A stretch of 64,000 bases of DNA from Micromonospora chokoriensis (GTDB taxonomy: Bacteria; Actinomycetota; Actinomycetes; Mycobacteriales; Micromonosporaceae), in NCBI RefSeq assembly GCF_000718555.1, contig NZ_JOAN01000016.1, forward strand, positions 62,001-126,000. The letters are read 5' to 3'. The notes under the pieces were generated by a model. That model searched no databases. It was not told the DNA's origin and was given only the letters and a program-made list of their open reading frames with translations. How positions within the stretch are numbered: the first letter of the stretch is position 1; each line of letters begins with the position of its first letter. Position numbers and translations under genes: made by a program. This document shows positions 16,360-27,714 of the stretch, piece after piece.

Positions 16360-17463
16360 ATGGCGCACCCCGTCCCGGCCGGCGGCGCGGCCAACGGAGC
16401 CTGGTGGGCCGCCCCGCCGACCCGGCAGGTGAGCCATCTGCCGGCCGTCGACCCGGAGCTGCTGCGGGTGGCCCTCGACCCGTTGCCGCCAGCGGCGCCC
16501 GCGATCGTGCACTACCGACCCACGGTGGTGGGCCCGCTCGGCGACCTGGTGGACGCCCTCCTCGACCAACTGGACACTGCGGCGCTCGCGATGTTCCCCA
16601 GCTGGCTGGCGGGCGCCGACCGTATCGACAGCGAGGGCACGCTCGGGGTCGCGGCGGTGCGCGCCCTCGCGGCCCGTTCCGCCGCCCGCTCCCGGCACTT
16701 CGGCCCGTTCCTCGCTGACCTCGCCGAGCGTGGGCTGCGCGATCCACGCCGGCCCGCCGGCCGGTCCCGCTTCGCCCCAGGTGTACGCGCCGCCGGGCTC
16801 GCCCGGGTGATCGCCGAGGCGTACGACCGGGAGAGCTGCGTACTCGTCATGGCCCTGCCCGATCTGGAGGCCGAGGCCGAGCGGACGCTGGTGGCCGCCG
16901 CCGAGTGGCTCGTGCGGCACGGCGGCTTCACCGTGTGGTTGGCCGGCGGGCCCCTGCGCCACGTCGACCGGGTGCGGTCGGTGCCGGTGCGGGTGCCGAC
17001 GCGCTTCGCCGAGCTGGCCAGTACCCGCGATCCGCCTCCGGCCACGGCCGCCGAGCCGGGGTCGACGGTGTTGGCCTGGCCCACGATCGCGGGCGTGCCA
17101 CGTGGCGACAGCGCCGCCGAGCAGGCGTTGGAACGCGCGCTCGCACCGCACGACTGGGCCTGCGGTCGGCGGTGGAACCAGACCTACGAGTGGCATGTCC
17201 TCGGTGTGGCGTACCGACTGGATCTGTTTTGGCCCGCAGAGGGTCTTGCGGTCGAGGTGGACGGCCCGGAGCATCGTGGGCGAATCGCTTTCGCCAACGA
17301 TCGGCGGCGGGACGTGCAGCTGCAACTCCTCGGGCTGGACGTGCTCCGCTTCACCAACGAGCAGGTGCTCACCGACGTGCCGGCGGTGGTCGACGGGATC
17401 CGTCGACTGCTGGCCCGGCGGCGCGCGGGCGGCACGTACCCCCATGGAGATGAGAGATCATGA
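16360..17463 (+). CDS. DUF559/PD-(D/E)XK-type endonuclease domain protein
   Basis: A 367-residue protein whose C-terminal part (about 248-355) matches the DUF559/Vsr-like nuclease fold: an early Glu in SAAEQALE, Asp288 in YRLDLFWPAEG, Glu299-x-Asp301 in VEVDGPEH, then DRRRDVQLQLLGLDVLRF. This is the active-site pattern of PD-(D/E)XK enzymes, so DNA cleavage is likely. The N-terminal 240 residues are alpha-rich and not recognised; they may bind a partner or DNA. The stop overlaps the next start as ATGA. The operon with a winged-helix protein and a HerA-like ATPase suggests a nuclease-translocase complex, by analogy with HerA-NurA, but this is inference. Confidence 0.8.
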   Translation: MAHPVPAGGAANGAWWAAPPTRQVSHLPAVDPELLRVALDPLPPAAPAIVHYRPTVVGPLGDLVDALLDQLDTAALAMFPSWLAGADRIDSEGTLGVAAVRALAARSAARSRHFGPFLADLAERGLRDPRRPAGRSRFAPGVRAAGLARVIAEAYDRESCVLVMALPDLEAEAERTLVAAAEWLVRHGGFTVWLAGGPLRHVDRVRSVPVRVPTRFAELASTRDPPPATAAEPGSTVLAWPTIAGVPRGDSAAEQALERALAPHDWACGRRWNQTYEWHVLGVAYRLDLFWPAEGLAVEVDGPEHRGRIAFANDRRRDVQLQLLGLDVLRFTNEQVLTDVPAVVDGIRRLLARRRAGGTYPHGDERS

Positions 17464-18146
17464 CGAGCCCGGCGGACGTCCCGCATTTGACGCCGAACCA
17501 AATCAACGCCCTCGTGGTGCTGATGGTCGAGGCGCGTCGAGTCACCAACGTCGAGCTGAAAGAGCTGGCCGGTTTCACCCTGACCGGCACGGACAACAAG
17601 AAGCTCGTCGACCTGGGCCTGGTGGACACCGATCGGACGCACCGCCCGTTCGCCCACGAGCTGACCGAGGAGGGCTGGCGGGTAGTCCGTCAGCTACACA
17701 CCTCCCCACCGCCGAAGCAGGGTGGCTCGACGACCCGGTCGCTGTTCGTCGTCCTGACGAACCTGCACCGTTCGCTGGACCGGCTCCGGGTCAGCCACGG
17801 GGACTTCTTCAAGCAGACCGACGCCGTGACCCCGTTGGCCAGCGAGCCTCGGCACGAAGCACCGGCAGCGGCAGCGGCGGACGTGGACGTGGAGGCGCTG
17901 GTCCGTGCGGCGTACCGGGAGCTGGCTACCTCGCCGGGCGCCTGGGTCGGCCTCGCCGACGTGCGGGACCGGCTCGCCGACACCGACCGGGCCGCCCTGG
18001 ACGCCGCGTTGCGGACGCTTGTCGGCCGGGACGACGTCCGCATCATCCCGGTGGCGAACACCAAGTCACTGACGGCACGGGACCGGGCCGCGGCCGTCCG
18101 CATCGGGAACGAGGACAACCACGCCCTGGCGATCGGCCCGGCATGA
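17460..18146 (+). CDS. Winged-helix protein of the nuclease/HerA operon
   Basis: A 228-residue protein. The N-terminal 75 residues look like a winged helix-turn-helix (LTPNQINALVVLMVEARRVT, NVELKELAGFTLTGTDNKKL, then the wing before LTEEGWRVV). A hydrophilic linker with an Ala/Glu/Pro stretch follows, then a second small helical domain (about 138-228) resembling another helix-turn-helix unit (VRAAYRELATSPGAWVGLAD, VRDRLADTDRAALDAALRTL). It overlaps both neighbours by 4 bases (ATGA at each end), so its product is probably needed in fixed ratio with them. It could be a DNA-binding adaptor rather than a regulator. Confidence 0.7.
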   Translation: MTSPADVPHLTPNQINALVVLMVEARRVTNVELKELAGFTLTGTDNKKLVDLGLVDTDRTHRPFAHELTEEGWRVVRQLHTSPPPKQGGSTTRSLFVVLTNLHRSLDRLRVSHGDFFKQTDAVTPLASEPRHEAPAAAAADVDVEALVRAAYRELATSPGAWVGLADVRDRLADTDRAALDAALRTLVGRDDVRIIPVANTKSLTARDRAAAVRIGNEDNHALAIGPA

Positions 18147-21100
18147 TCTCGGATGACCAGCGGACCGCGCTGGAAGCGGTGAGTCTCAACCCGGCGGTCA
18201 CCCCGGACGACGTCTGGCGACCCAGCCCGCACAATGTGCCGGAGCTGCACGAGAAGGTGGCCGCGGAGATCCTGCGCGGGGTGGCGCGGGCCCGCACCGA
18301 CGACACGAGCATGCCGCTCGGTGTGGCCATGCAGGGCCGCGCGGGCGCTGGCAAGACGCACCTGCTCGGGGCGGTCCGCGAACAGATCCAGCGCGACGGC
18401 GGCTACTTCTTCCTGGTCGACATGGTCAGTGGCAAGACGTTCTGGGAGAGCGTCGCCCTGGCACTGGTGGAGGGGATGGGCCGCCCGCACGTCGGTTGGG
18501 GCACCCAGCTGAAGACCTTTCTGCGTCGACTCACCACCCAGCTCGGCCTGCCGGTCGAGGTCCGCGACGCGGTCGCCGGCGCCCGACCGGTGGCCCGCGC
18601 GCAGCTCGACACCTTCATCTGGGCGCTGCGCGAGCGCGATCGGGAGGTCGGACGGGACGCCCAGGACACCGCTCGGGCGCTCGTCCTGCACGGCGCCGTC
18701 GACTTCGAGGCACAGGACGTCGGTTACGCCCACCTGATCTCCGAACCGGGTGACCCGGCCGCGCGGGCGGCGTGGGGGTTGAGCGCCGCGATCCGCACTC
18801 CGCAGCAGGTCGTGCAGGACATCTCCCGGCTGATGGCGCTGGCTCTGGACCCCACGGTCATCGCCGTGGACCAGCTCGACACGCTGTTCGCCCAGACCAG
18901 CACCTCACTGCTCAACCAGCATCAGGGGCTGGAGGACGCCCAGGCAAAGGTGCTCGGCCCGATCGCCGACGGCCTGCTCAAGCTCCGCGACATCACCCGC
19001 CGCACGCTTGTCGTCGTCTCGTGCCTGCCGGACACCTGGGTGCTGATGACCCGCGCGGCGCCCACTCCGGTCGCCGACCGCTTCCGTACGTCGACCCTGC
19101 CGGACCGGATCCCCACCCCGGAGATCGGGCAGGCGATCGTGGCGAAGCGCCTCTCCGCCGCGTTCGCAGGTATGTTCTTCGGGCCACCGCACGCCACCTG
19201 GCCGATCGCCCCCGCCGCCTTCGCCGACGCGCCCACCCTGACGCCGCGCGCGCTGCTGCGCCGGGTCGACCGCCACATCGCCTGGTGCCGAGACCGCGAC
19301 GAGGTGGTCGAACTCGACCGACTCATCGACGGCGTCGACTCGACGCCGACGGTGAGCACCGTCCGCCGCGCCTCCGGCGACCCGACGACGGACGAGCGCC
19401 GCCTGCGCGAGTTGGACGCACGCTTCGCCGAGCTGGTCGAGGCCGCAGACGTGTCGGCCGCCGTCGACCCGGCGGGCGAGGACGAGCACATGCCAGCGCT
19501 GCTCGCCGCCGGCCTGGCCGCCTGGATCGCCGAGCAGGCGCCGACCGGCGCCACCTACAAGTACGATCCGCCGCCCGGCCGCAAGCCCGCGCTGCACGGG
19601 CGGCTGATCGAGGTGCTCGACGAGGCCACCGAGAACGAGGCCCACTGGTGCTTCCGGGCCATCGCGCACCCCAACGCCATCGCCGTCACCGCCCGGGTCA
19701 AGGCCGCGTGCACGCTCGCCGGGTTGGACCGGGACCTGCCGCAACGGCGGCTCATCCTGCTGCGCAACGGTCCATGGCCGACCGGGAAGCGTACGACCGA
19801 GGTGTTGACCGGCTTCGACGCGGCCGGCGGCCTACGGTGCGGCGTGTCGGAGGCGGACCTTCGGGTCTTCGCGGCGCTGCGGGTGCTGGCTACCGAGCCC
19901 TCCACAGCCTTGCAGGAGTGGCTGGTGGCCCGCCGTCCGGCCAGCGGCTCCGAGCTGTTCCGCACGGTTCTGCCCGGGCCCGACGGGTCGCGCGACGACG
20001 CCCCGCCGTCAGCGCCCAACGAGCCACCGTCGGGCGCTGACGATTCCGTTGCCGATCCCGACGCGACGAGCGGGCCGGTCGCGGACCTGCCTGATGATCC
20101 GGCGACCGTGCTCGTACCGACTGAGCCGGCCGAGCTTGTGGTCGGCGTCGACGGTCGGGCCGTCGGGCTGGGGCGGACCGTCGACGGCGGCCACCCGTTC
20201 GCGGTGCCCCTGGAGTCGCTGCGCCGGCACGCCGTCGTGTTCGCCGGGTCCGGCTCGGGCAAGACGGTGCTCATCCGTCGCCTGGTCGAGGAGTGCGCCC
20301 GCGAGGGGGTCTCCTCGATCGTGCTCGACCCCAACAACGACCTCGCCCGGCTCGGCGACGCGTGGCCCGAACCACCGAGCGGGTGGGGGCCCGGCGACGC
20401 GGAACGGGCCACCGACTACCTCGCACACACCGAGGTGGTGGTCTGGACGCCCCGGGTCACCGCCGGCCGACCACTGAGCTTCCAGCCGCTACCCGACTTC
20501 ACCTCGCTGCGGGACTGGCCGGACGAGTTCGACCAGGCCGTCCGCTCCGCCGTGGAGGCCCTCGCGCCCCGGGCCGGCGTCGACAGGTCGAGCCGGCTCG
20601 CCCAGCAGGGCAAGGCCGTGCTCACCGAGGCCCTCCAGGCGTACGCGCGAAGCGGGATGGTGGGCCTGCCCGGCTTCACCGAGTTCCTCACCGACCTGCC
20701 CGACGGGGTCAGTCGACTGGCCCGTGCCGGGAAGCTCGCCGAGGAGTTGGCCGAGGCGCTCAAGGCGGCGATGGTCACCGACCCGCTCTTCGGCGGGGTC
20801 GGCGCACCGGCCGACCCCGGGCTGCTGCTGACGCCGTCGCCGGGGCGGCGGGCCCGGGTGTCGGTGATCAGCTTCGTCGGCCTCACCTCCGACCAGGAGC
20901 GGCAGAGCTTCGTCAACCAGTTGCAGATGGCGCTCTTCGCGTGGATCAAGCGGCACCCCGCCGGTGACCGACCGTTGGGTGGGCTGTTCGTGATGGACGA
21001 GGCGCAGACGCTGGCGCCCTCGACCGGCACCACCGCCTGCACCGCCAGCTCGATCGCGCTGGCCGCGCAGGCCCGCAAGTACGGGCTCGGGCTGGTCTTC

Positions 21101-21385
21101 GCCACCCAGGCGCCCAAGGGTCTGCACAACCAGATCTCCGGCAACGCGACGACGCAGTTCTTCGGGCTGCTCAACGCGCCCGCGCAGATCGACGCGGCCC
21201 GCCAGCTCGCCGAGGCCAAGGGCGGGCGACTTCCGGACATCGGCCTGCTCAACAGCGGCGAGTTCTACGCCGCCGGGGAGGGATTCTCGTTCGTCAAAGT
21301 CCGCACCCCGCTGTGCCTGACGCACCACCCGAAGGCGCCGTTGACCCCCGAGGAGGTGGTCGCCCGCGCCCGCCCGGCTGGGTAG
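18143..21385 (+). CDS. Dual-ATPase protein: N-terminal AAA module and C-terminal HerA/FtsK-like translocase
   Basis: A 1080-residue protein with two P-loop modules. The first has Walker A GRAGAGKT (residues about 65-72) and Walker B VIAVDQLDTLF (about 240-250), followed by SLLNQHQGLEDAQAKVL and VVVSCLPDTW, as in AAA/STAND-like ATPases. The middle (about 440-620) is unassigned and includes RRLILLRNGPWPTGKRTTEV. After a Pro/Asp-rich linker (about 620-660) the second module has Walker A GSGSGKT (about 702), VLDPNNDLARLGD, Walker B LFVMDEAQTLAP (about 950) and FATQAPKGLHNQISGNATTQ, the pattern of HerA-type hexameric DNA translocases. It ends an operon with a nuclease and a winged-helix protein. 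DNA restriction or end processing is the likeliest role; function is unproven. Confidence 0.8.
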   Translation: MISDDQRTALEAVSLNPAVTPDDVWRPSPHNVPELHEKVAAEILRGVARARTDDTSMPLGVAMQGRAGAGKTHLLGAVREQIQRDGGYFFLVDMVSGKTFWESVALALVEGMGRPHVGWGTQLKTFLRRLTTQLGLPVEVRDAVAGARPVARAQLDTFIWALRERDREVGRDAQDTARALVLHGAVDFEAQDVGYAHLISEPGDPAARAAWGLSAAIRTPQQVVQDISRLMALALDPTVIAVDQLDTLFAQTSTSLLNQHQGLEDAQAKVLGPIADGLLKLRDITRRTLVVVSCLPDTWVLMTRAAPTPVADRFRTSTLPDRIPTPEIGQAIVAKRLSAAFAGMFFGPPHATWPIAPAAFADAPTLTPRALLRRVDRHIAWCRDRDEVVELDRLIDGVDSTPTVSTVRRASGDPTTDERRLRELDARFAELVEAADVSAAVDPAGEDEHMPALLAAGLAAWIAEQAPTGATYKYDPPPGRKPALHGRLIEVLDEATENEAHWCFRAIAHPNAIAVTARVKAACTLAGLDRDLPQRRLILLRNGPWPTGKRTTEVLTGFDAAGGLRCGVSEADLRVFAALRVLATEPSTALQEWLVARRPASGSELFRTVLPGPDGSRDDAPPSAPNEPPSGADDSVADPDATSGPVADLPDDPATVLVPTEPAELVVGVDGRAVGLGRTVDGGHPFAVPLESLRRHAVVFAGSGSGKTVLIRRLVEECAREGVSSIVLDPNNDLARLGDAWPEPPSGWGPGDAERATDYLAHTEVVVWTPRVTAGRPLSFQPLPDFTSLRDWPDEFDQAVRSAVEALAPRAGVDRSSRLAQQGKAVLTEALQAYARSGMVGLPGFTEFLTDLPDGVSRLARAGKLAEELAEALKAAMVTDPLFGGVGAPADPGLLLTPSPGRRARVSVISFVGLTSDQERQSFVNQLQMALFAWIKRHPAGDRPLGGLFVMDEAQTLAPSTGTTACTASSIALAAQARKYGLGLVFATQAPKGLHNQISGNATTQFFGLLNAPAQIDAARQLAEAKGGRLPDIGLLNSGEFYAAGEGFSFVKVRTPLCLTHHPKAPLTPEEVVARARPAG

Positions 21386-21394
21386 CCTGAGGCC

Positions 21395-21727
21395 ATGATC
21401 TTCATTACCGCCAAGTTCCGAGTCCTGGCCGAGCACGCCGACCGGTGGCCGCAGATCGCCGCCGAGTTCACCGAGGCGACCCGGGCCGAGCCGGGCTGCC
21501 TGTGGTTCGACTGGTCCCGCAGCGTAGACGACCCGACCGAGTACGTGCTGGTCGAGGCGTTCCGCGACGACCAGGCCGGCGGAGCCCACGTGCAGTCCGC
21601 CCACTTCCGCACGGCCCAGGAGACCCTGCCGCCATACCTGGCCGAGACGCCACGCATCGTGAACGCCACAGTGCCGCAGGAGGACTGGTCGCTGCTCGGC
21701 GAGATGGCCGTCCCCGAGGGCCGCTGA
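21395..21727 (+). CDS. Antibiotic biosynthesis monooxygenase (ABM) family protein
   Basis: A 110-residue single ABM/dimeric alpha-beta barrel protein, close to the YgiN-type putative quinol monooxygenases (ITAKFRVLAEHADRWPQI, EPGCLWFDWSRSVDDPTEYV, HVQSAHFRTAQETLP). Members act without cofactor on quinols or polyphenols. It starts 9 bases after the ATPase stop, so it may be cotranscribed, but nothing ties it functionally to that operon. It is convergent with pdxY. Confidence 0.85.
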   Translation: MIFITAKFRVLAEHADRWPQIAAEFTEATRAEPGCLWFDWSRSVDDPTEYVLVEAFRDDQAGGAHVQSAHFRTAQETLPPYLAETPRIVNATVPQEDWSLLGEMAVPEGR

Positions 21728-21752
21728 CCCGCCGCCGACCCGCGACCCGCCG

Positions 21753-22604
21753 TCAGCGCAGCCGGCGGGCGGTGAAACGGGCCGGCGGGTCGGCGATCAC
21801 GTCCTGCGCCGCGATCAACTGGATCTCCCGGGTGCCCGCCGCGAGCGTCGCCTCGAGGACGGCGTAGACGGAGGCGATGGTGCGTTCCAGCGCGGTCGCG
21901 GGTGAGCCGGTCGTCCACAGGTGCGCGAGGTACAGCGCCGCGGTGACGTCGCCCCCACCGTTCGGGTTGATCGGCAGCAGCGGCGTGGTGACCGCCCAGG
22001 CACCCTCGTCGGAGACCGCCACCACCTCCAGCGAGTCCGGCGGCAGGTCGCCGTGGAGCACGCTGGTCACCAGGACGTGCCGGGGCCCGGTCGCGCGCAC
22101 CACGTCGACGGCGTCGAGCACCTCGGCCAGCGAGTTCGTCGTACGACCGGCCAGGAAGTCGAGCTCGAAGTGGTTCGGTGTGATGATGTCCGCACGCGGC
22201 ACGACGGTGTCCCGCAGGTACTCCGGAATGCCGGGCCGGACGAACATGCCCCGACCGGCGTCGCCCATCACCGGGTCACAGCAGTACACCGCGGCCCGGT
22301 TTGTCGCCTTCACCTTCGCCACCGCGTCCAGGATCACCGCGCCCATGGCCGGGTCGCCCTGGTAGCCGGAGAGCACCGCGTCGGCGCTGCCGAGGACCCC
22401 CCGGTCCGCGATGCCCGCGATCACCTCGGCGACGTCGGCCGCTGGCAGCATCGGCCCACGCCACGCGCCGTACCCGGTGTGGTTGGAGAAGTGCACCGTC
22501 AGGACCGGCCAGACCTCGTGCCCGAGCCGTTGCAGGGGAAACGCCGCCGCCGAGTTGCCGACGTGACCGTAGGCGACCGACGACTGGATGGACAGGATCT
22601 TCAC
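21753..22604 (-). CDS. pdxY: Pyridoxal kinase PdxY
   Basis: A 283-residue ribokinase-fold enzyme that phosphorylates pyridoxal to PLP in the vitamin B6 salvage pathway. The N-terminus KILSIQSSVAYGHVGNSAAA is the diagnostic PdxY/PdxK substrate-binding segment; YCCDPVMGD, ITPNHFELDFL and the C-terminal anion-hole/catalytic Asp motif NPNGGGDVTAA are present. The length matches E. coli PdxY (287). The start is the GTG at 22604, where homology begins; the 22-residue extension is unsupported. It appears monocistronic. Confidence 0.92.
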   Translation of the reverse strand: MKILSIQSSVAYGHVGNSAAAFPLQRLGHEVWPVLTVHFSNHTGYGAWRGPMLPAADVAEVIAGIADRGVLGSADAVLSGYQGDPAMGAVILDAVAKVKATNRAAVYCCDPVMGDAGRGMFVRPGIPEYLRDTVVPRADIITPNHFELDFLAGRTTNSLAEVLDAVDVVRATGPRHVLVTSVLHGDLPPDSLEVVAVSDEGAWAVTTPLLPINPNGGGDVTAALYLAHLWTTGSPATALERTIASVYAVLEATLAAGTREIQLIAAQDVIADPPARFTARRLR

Positions 22605-22688
22605 CGGCCCATCATCGCCGCTGCGGCCGGCGTCGCACGGACGGCCCGCCGAATCTGTCGGCTGGCCCACTCGCCGGGCCGACCCGCG

Positions 22689-22722
22689 CGGGCGGCCCGG
22701 ACCTTGTCGTCCGGGCCGCCCG
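22689..22722 (-). terminator. Terminator hairpin after the trypsin-like protease
   Basis: A perfect 14-base stem (22689-22702 with 22709-22722) and 6-base loop CTTGTC, 13 bases beyond the protease stop codon on the minus strand. Confidence 0.75.
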
Positions 22723-22735
22723 AGTGGTCGTACGG

Positions 22736-23661
<926 letters not shown>

Positions 23662-23662
23662 C

Positions 23663-24676
23663 TCACCCGCCCGGCGTGCCGGTGCTCTCTCGTCGGACGA
23701 GCCGGAATGGCGTCTGTACGGTCAGCGGCGCCGCGACCTCCGTACCCTCGATGCGGGCGACGAGGCGACGCACCGCGAGCCGGCCGATCTCCTCCTTGTC
23801 CGGGGCGATGGTGGTGAGGGTCGGTGAGCTGAACCGTCCCTCTTCGATGTCGTCGATACCGACCACCGCGACGTCCTCGGGCACCCGGCACCCGGCCTCG
23901 GCCAGCGCCCGGAAGGCACCGATCGCGATCAGGTCGTTGTAGGCGAACACGGCGTCCGGGGGGTCGTCCAGGGCGAGCAGGTCGCGCATGGTCCGCATGC
24001 CCTCGAGCCGGCTGAACTCGTCGGTACGGGCTACCAGCTCGGAGCGGAACGGGAGGCTGTACGAGGCCAGGGCGTCCCGGTAACCGCGCATCCGCAGGTG
24101 CGCGGACTGGCGGTCACCGCCGGCCGCTCCGATGAACGCGATCCGGCGGCGGCCGATCTCCACGAGGTGCTGGATCGCCGCCTGACTGGCGGCCACATTG
24201 TCGATGGCGATGTGGTCGTGCGGCACGTCGTGGACGCCCTCGCCGATCAGCACGAGCGGGCCGCCGGAGGTGCGGGCCAGCACCTCCTCCCGACCGATCC
24301 GCACCGGACTGAGGATCAGGCCGTCGATGATGTGCCGCCGGGAGCCGGCGAGCAGCGCCAGCTCGGTCTCCCGGTCCGCGGCGGTGTTCTCCATGACCAG
24401 CGTGTAGCCGAGCCCGGCCGCCTCGGCGATGGCGATCTCGGCGAGCTCGGCGAAGTAGGGGTTGGTCAGCTCCGGGACGGCCAGGGCGATCAGGCCGGTG
24501 CGACCTCGGCGCAGGTGCCGGGCCCCAAGGTTGGGGCTGTACCCGAGTTCGTCGATGGCCTGCTGCACCCGCTGCCGGGTCCGCTCCCCCACCGGCCGGT
24601 ATCCGTTGACCACGTTCGAGACCGTGGCCAGCGAGACGCCGGCGCGTTGGGCGATGTCCTTGAGGTTGACGCCCAT
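23663..24676 (-). CDS. LacI-family transcriptional regulator
   Basis: A 337-residue repressor. The N-terminal helix-turn-helix reads NLKDIAQRAGVSLATVSNVV with the hinge helix at SPNLGARHLRRGRTG, followed by a periplasmic-binding-protein-like sensor domain (IALAVPELTNPYFAELAEIA, DGLILSP, VFAYNDLIAIGAFRAL, VVGIDDIEEGRF). The effector is probably a sugar. The start at 24676 (MGVNLKDIA) follows GAAAGG; the longer frame adds an unrelated leader. It is divergent from the GH2 gene, with TATAACGTTATA between them, so it likely represses GH2 and itself. Confidence 0.92.
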   Translation of the reverse strand: MGVNLKDIAQRAGVSLATVSNVVNGYRPVGERTRQRVQQAIDELGYSPNLGARHLRRGRTGLIALAVPELTNPYFAELAEIAIAEAAGLGYTLVMENTAADRETELALLAGSRRHIIDGLILSPVRIGREEVLARTSGGPLVLIGEGVHDVPHDHIAIDNVAASQAAIQHLVEIGRRRIAFIGAAGGDRQSAHLRMRGYRDALASYSLPFRSELVARTDEFSRLEGMRTMRDLLALDDPPDAVFAYNDLIAIGAFRALAEAGCRVPEDVAVVGIDDIEEGRFSSPTLTTIAPDKEEIGRLAVRRLVARIEGTEVAAPLTVQTPFRLVRRESTGTPGG

Positions 24677-24756
24677 CCACCAACCTTTCGCGAAGTCGAC
24701 AGGCGGGCCGGCAGGGCATTGATGAACAAGCATTGACGGGACACCCGGCGCGGCTC

Positions 24757-24768
24757 TATAACGTTATA
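24757..24768. promoter_or_regulatory. LacI-type operator between lacI-like gene and GH2
   Basis: TATAACGTTATA is a perfect 12-base palindrome with central CG, in an AT-rich island of the divergent intergenic region, 80 bases from the regulator start and 166 bases from the GH2 start. This is the expected form and place for the operator of the adjacent LacI-family protein. Confidence 0.65.
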
Positions 24769-24933
24769 CAGGCGATGATGGATGTCAATATGCCGGTCAC
24801 CCTTGGCGCGTGGAGATCCCACCGACATCCGTCGCTGACGCCCGTCCCTCATCAATGACCACCCGATGCCCACCACCCACGCGCTTCGGGCCTGGCTGCA
24901 CCGCCCGCGGCGACTCGTCCCCCCGGAGACGGC

Positions 24934-27282
<2,349 letters not shown>

Positions 27283-27302
27283 CCAGTCAGCTGACCGGAC
27301 GA

Positions 27303-27340
27303 CGCGAGAGGGCTCCGACCTGGGCCGGAGCCCTCTCGCG
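27303..27340 (+). terminator. Terminator hairpin after GH2 gene
   Basis: A perfect 15-base stem (27303-27317 with 27326-27340) and an 8-base loop, 20 bases after the GH2 stop codon. Confidence 0.8.
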
Positions 27341-27714
27341 ACGCGTGACGTTGTCGTGGAGCCCGACGCCTCCCGTCGCTACGCAGGGGTCGGCCATCGG
27401 ACTTGCGCGTAACTCGTCGTCTCGAAGGTCGTTTCTCCGGCCGTGCGAGAAAGCGGCGAGTTGATTCCACCGGCCGGCGGGCCGGCACCCGGCAAGGACC
27501 GAGCCGCAACTTGCATCCGGCCAGGCCCGCTCGTCTGTTGCAACACGCAATTATGCTGAGCAACAAATAGACGAAAACCAATCTTGACTTGCGCGTCCGG
27601 CCAGCGCACCGTAAAGAGCAAGAGGCAGATGCGCGCCATTATCGGCTCAACTGAAGTGGACCGCCAAAATGCGGGCGCTGCCGGTTTCGCGCCGCGTGCA
27701 TCAGGAGGCGTTCC
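27341..27714. other. Intergenic region upstream of the P450 gene
   Basis: About 370 bases without a supported gene. The part from about 27545 to 27590 is clearly AT-richer than the surroundings, as expected for a promoter. A TTGACT at 27584-27589 could be a -35 box but the matching -10 (CACCGT) is poor. An imperfect inverted repeat (AACTCGTCG near 27412 with CGGCGAGTT near 27452) is present; its role is unknown. Confidence 0.4.

Noticed and set aside
14806-17445. An 879-codon open frame on the minus strand
   Set aside because: It lies antisense to the WGR and nuclease genes, has no motifs, and long antisense frames are expected at this GC content.
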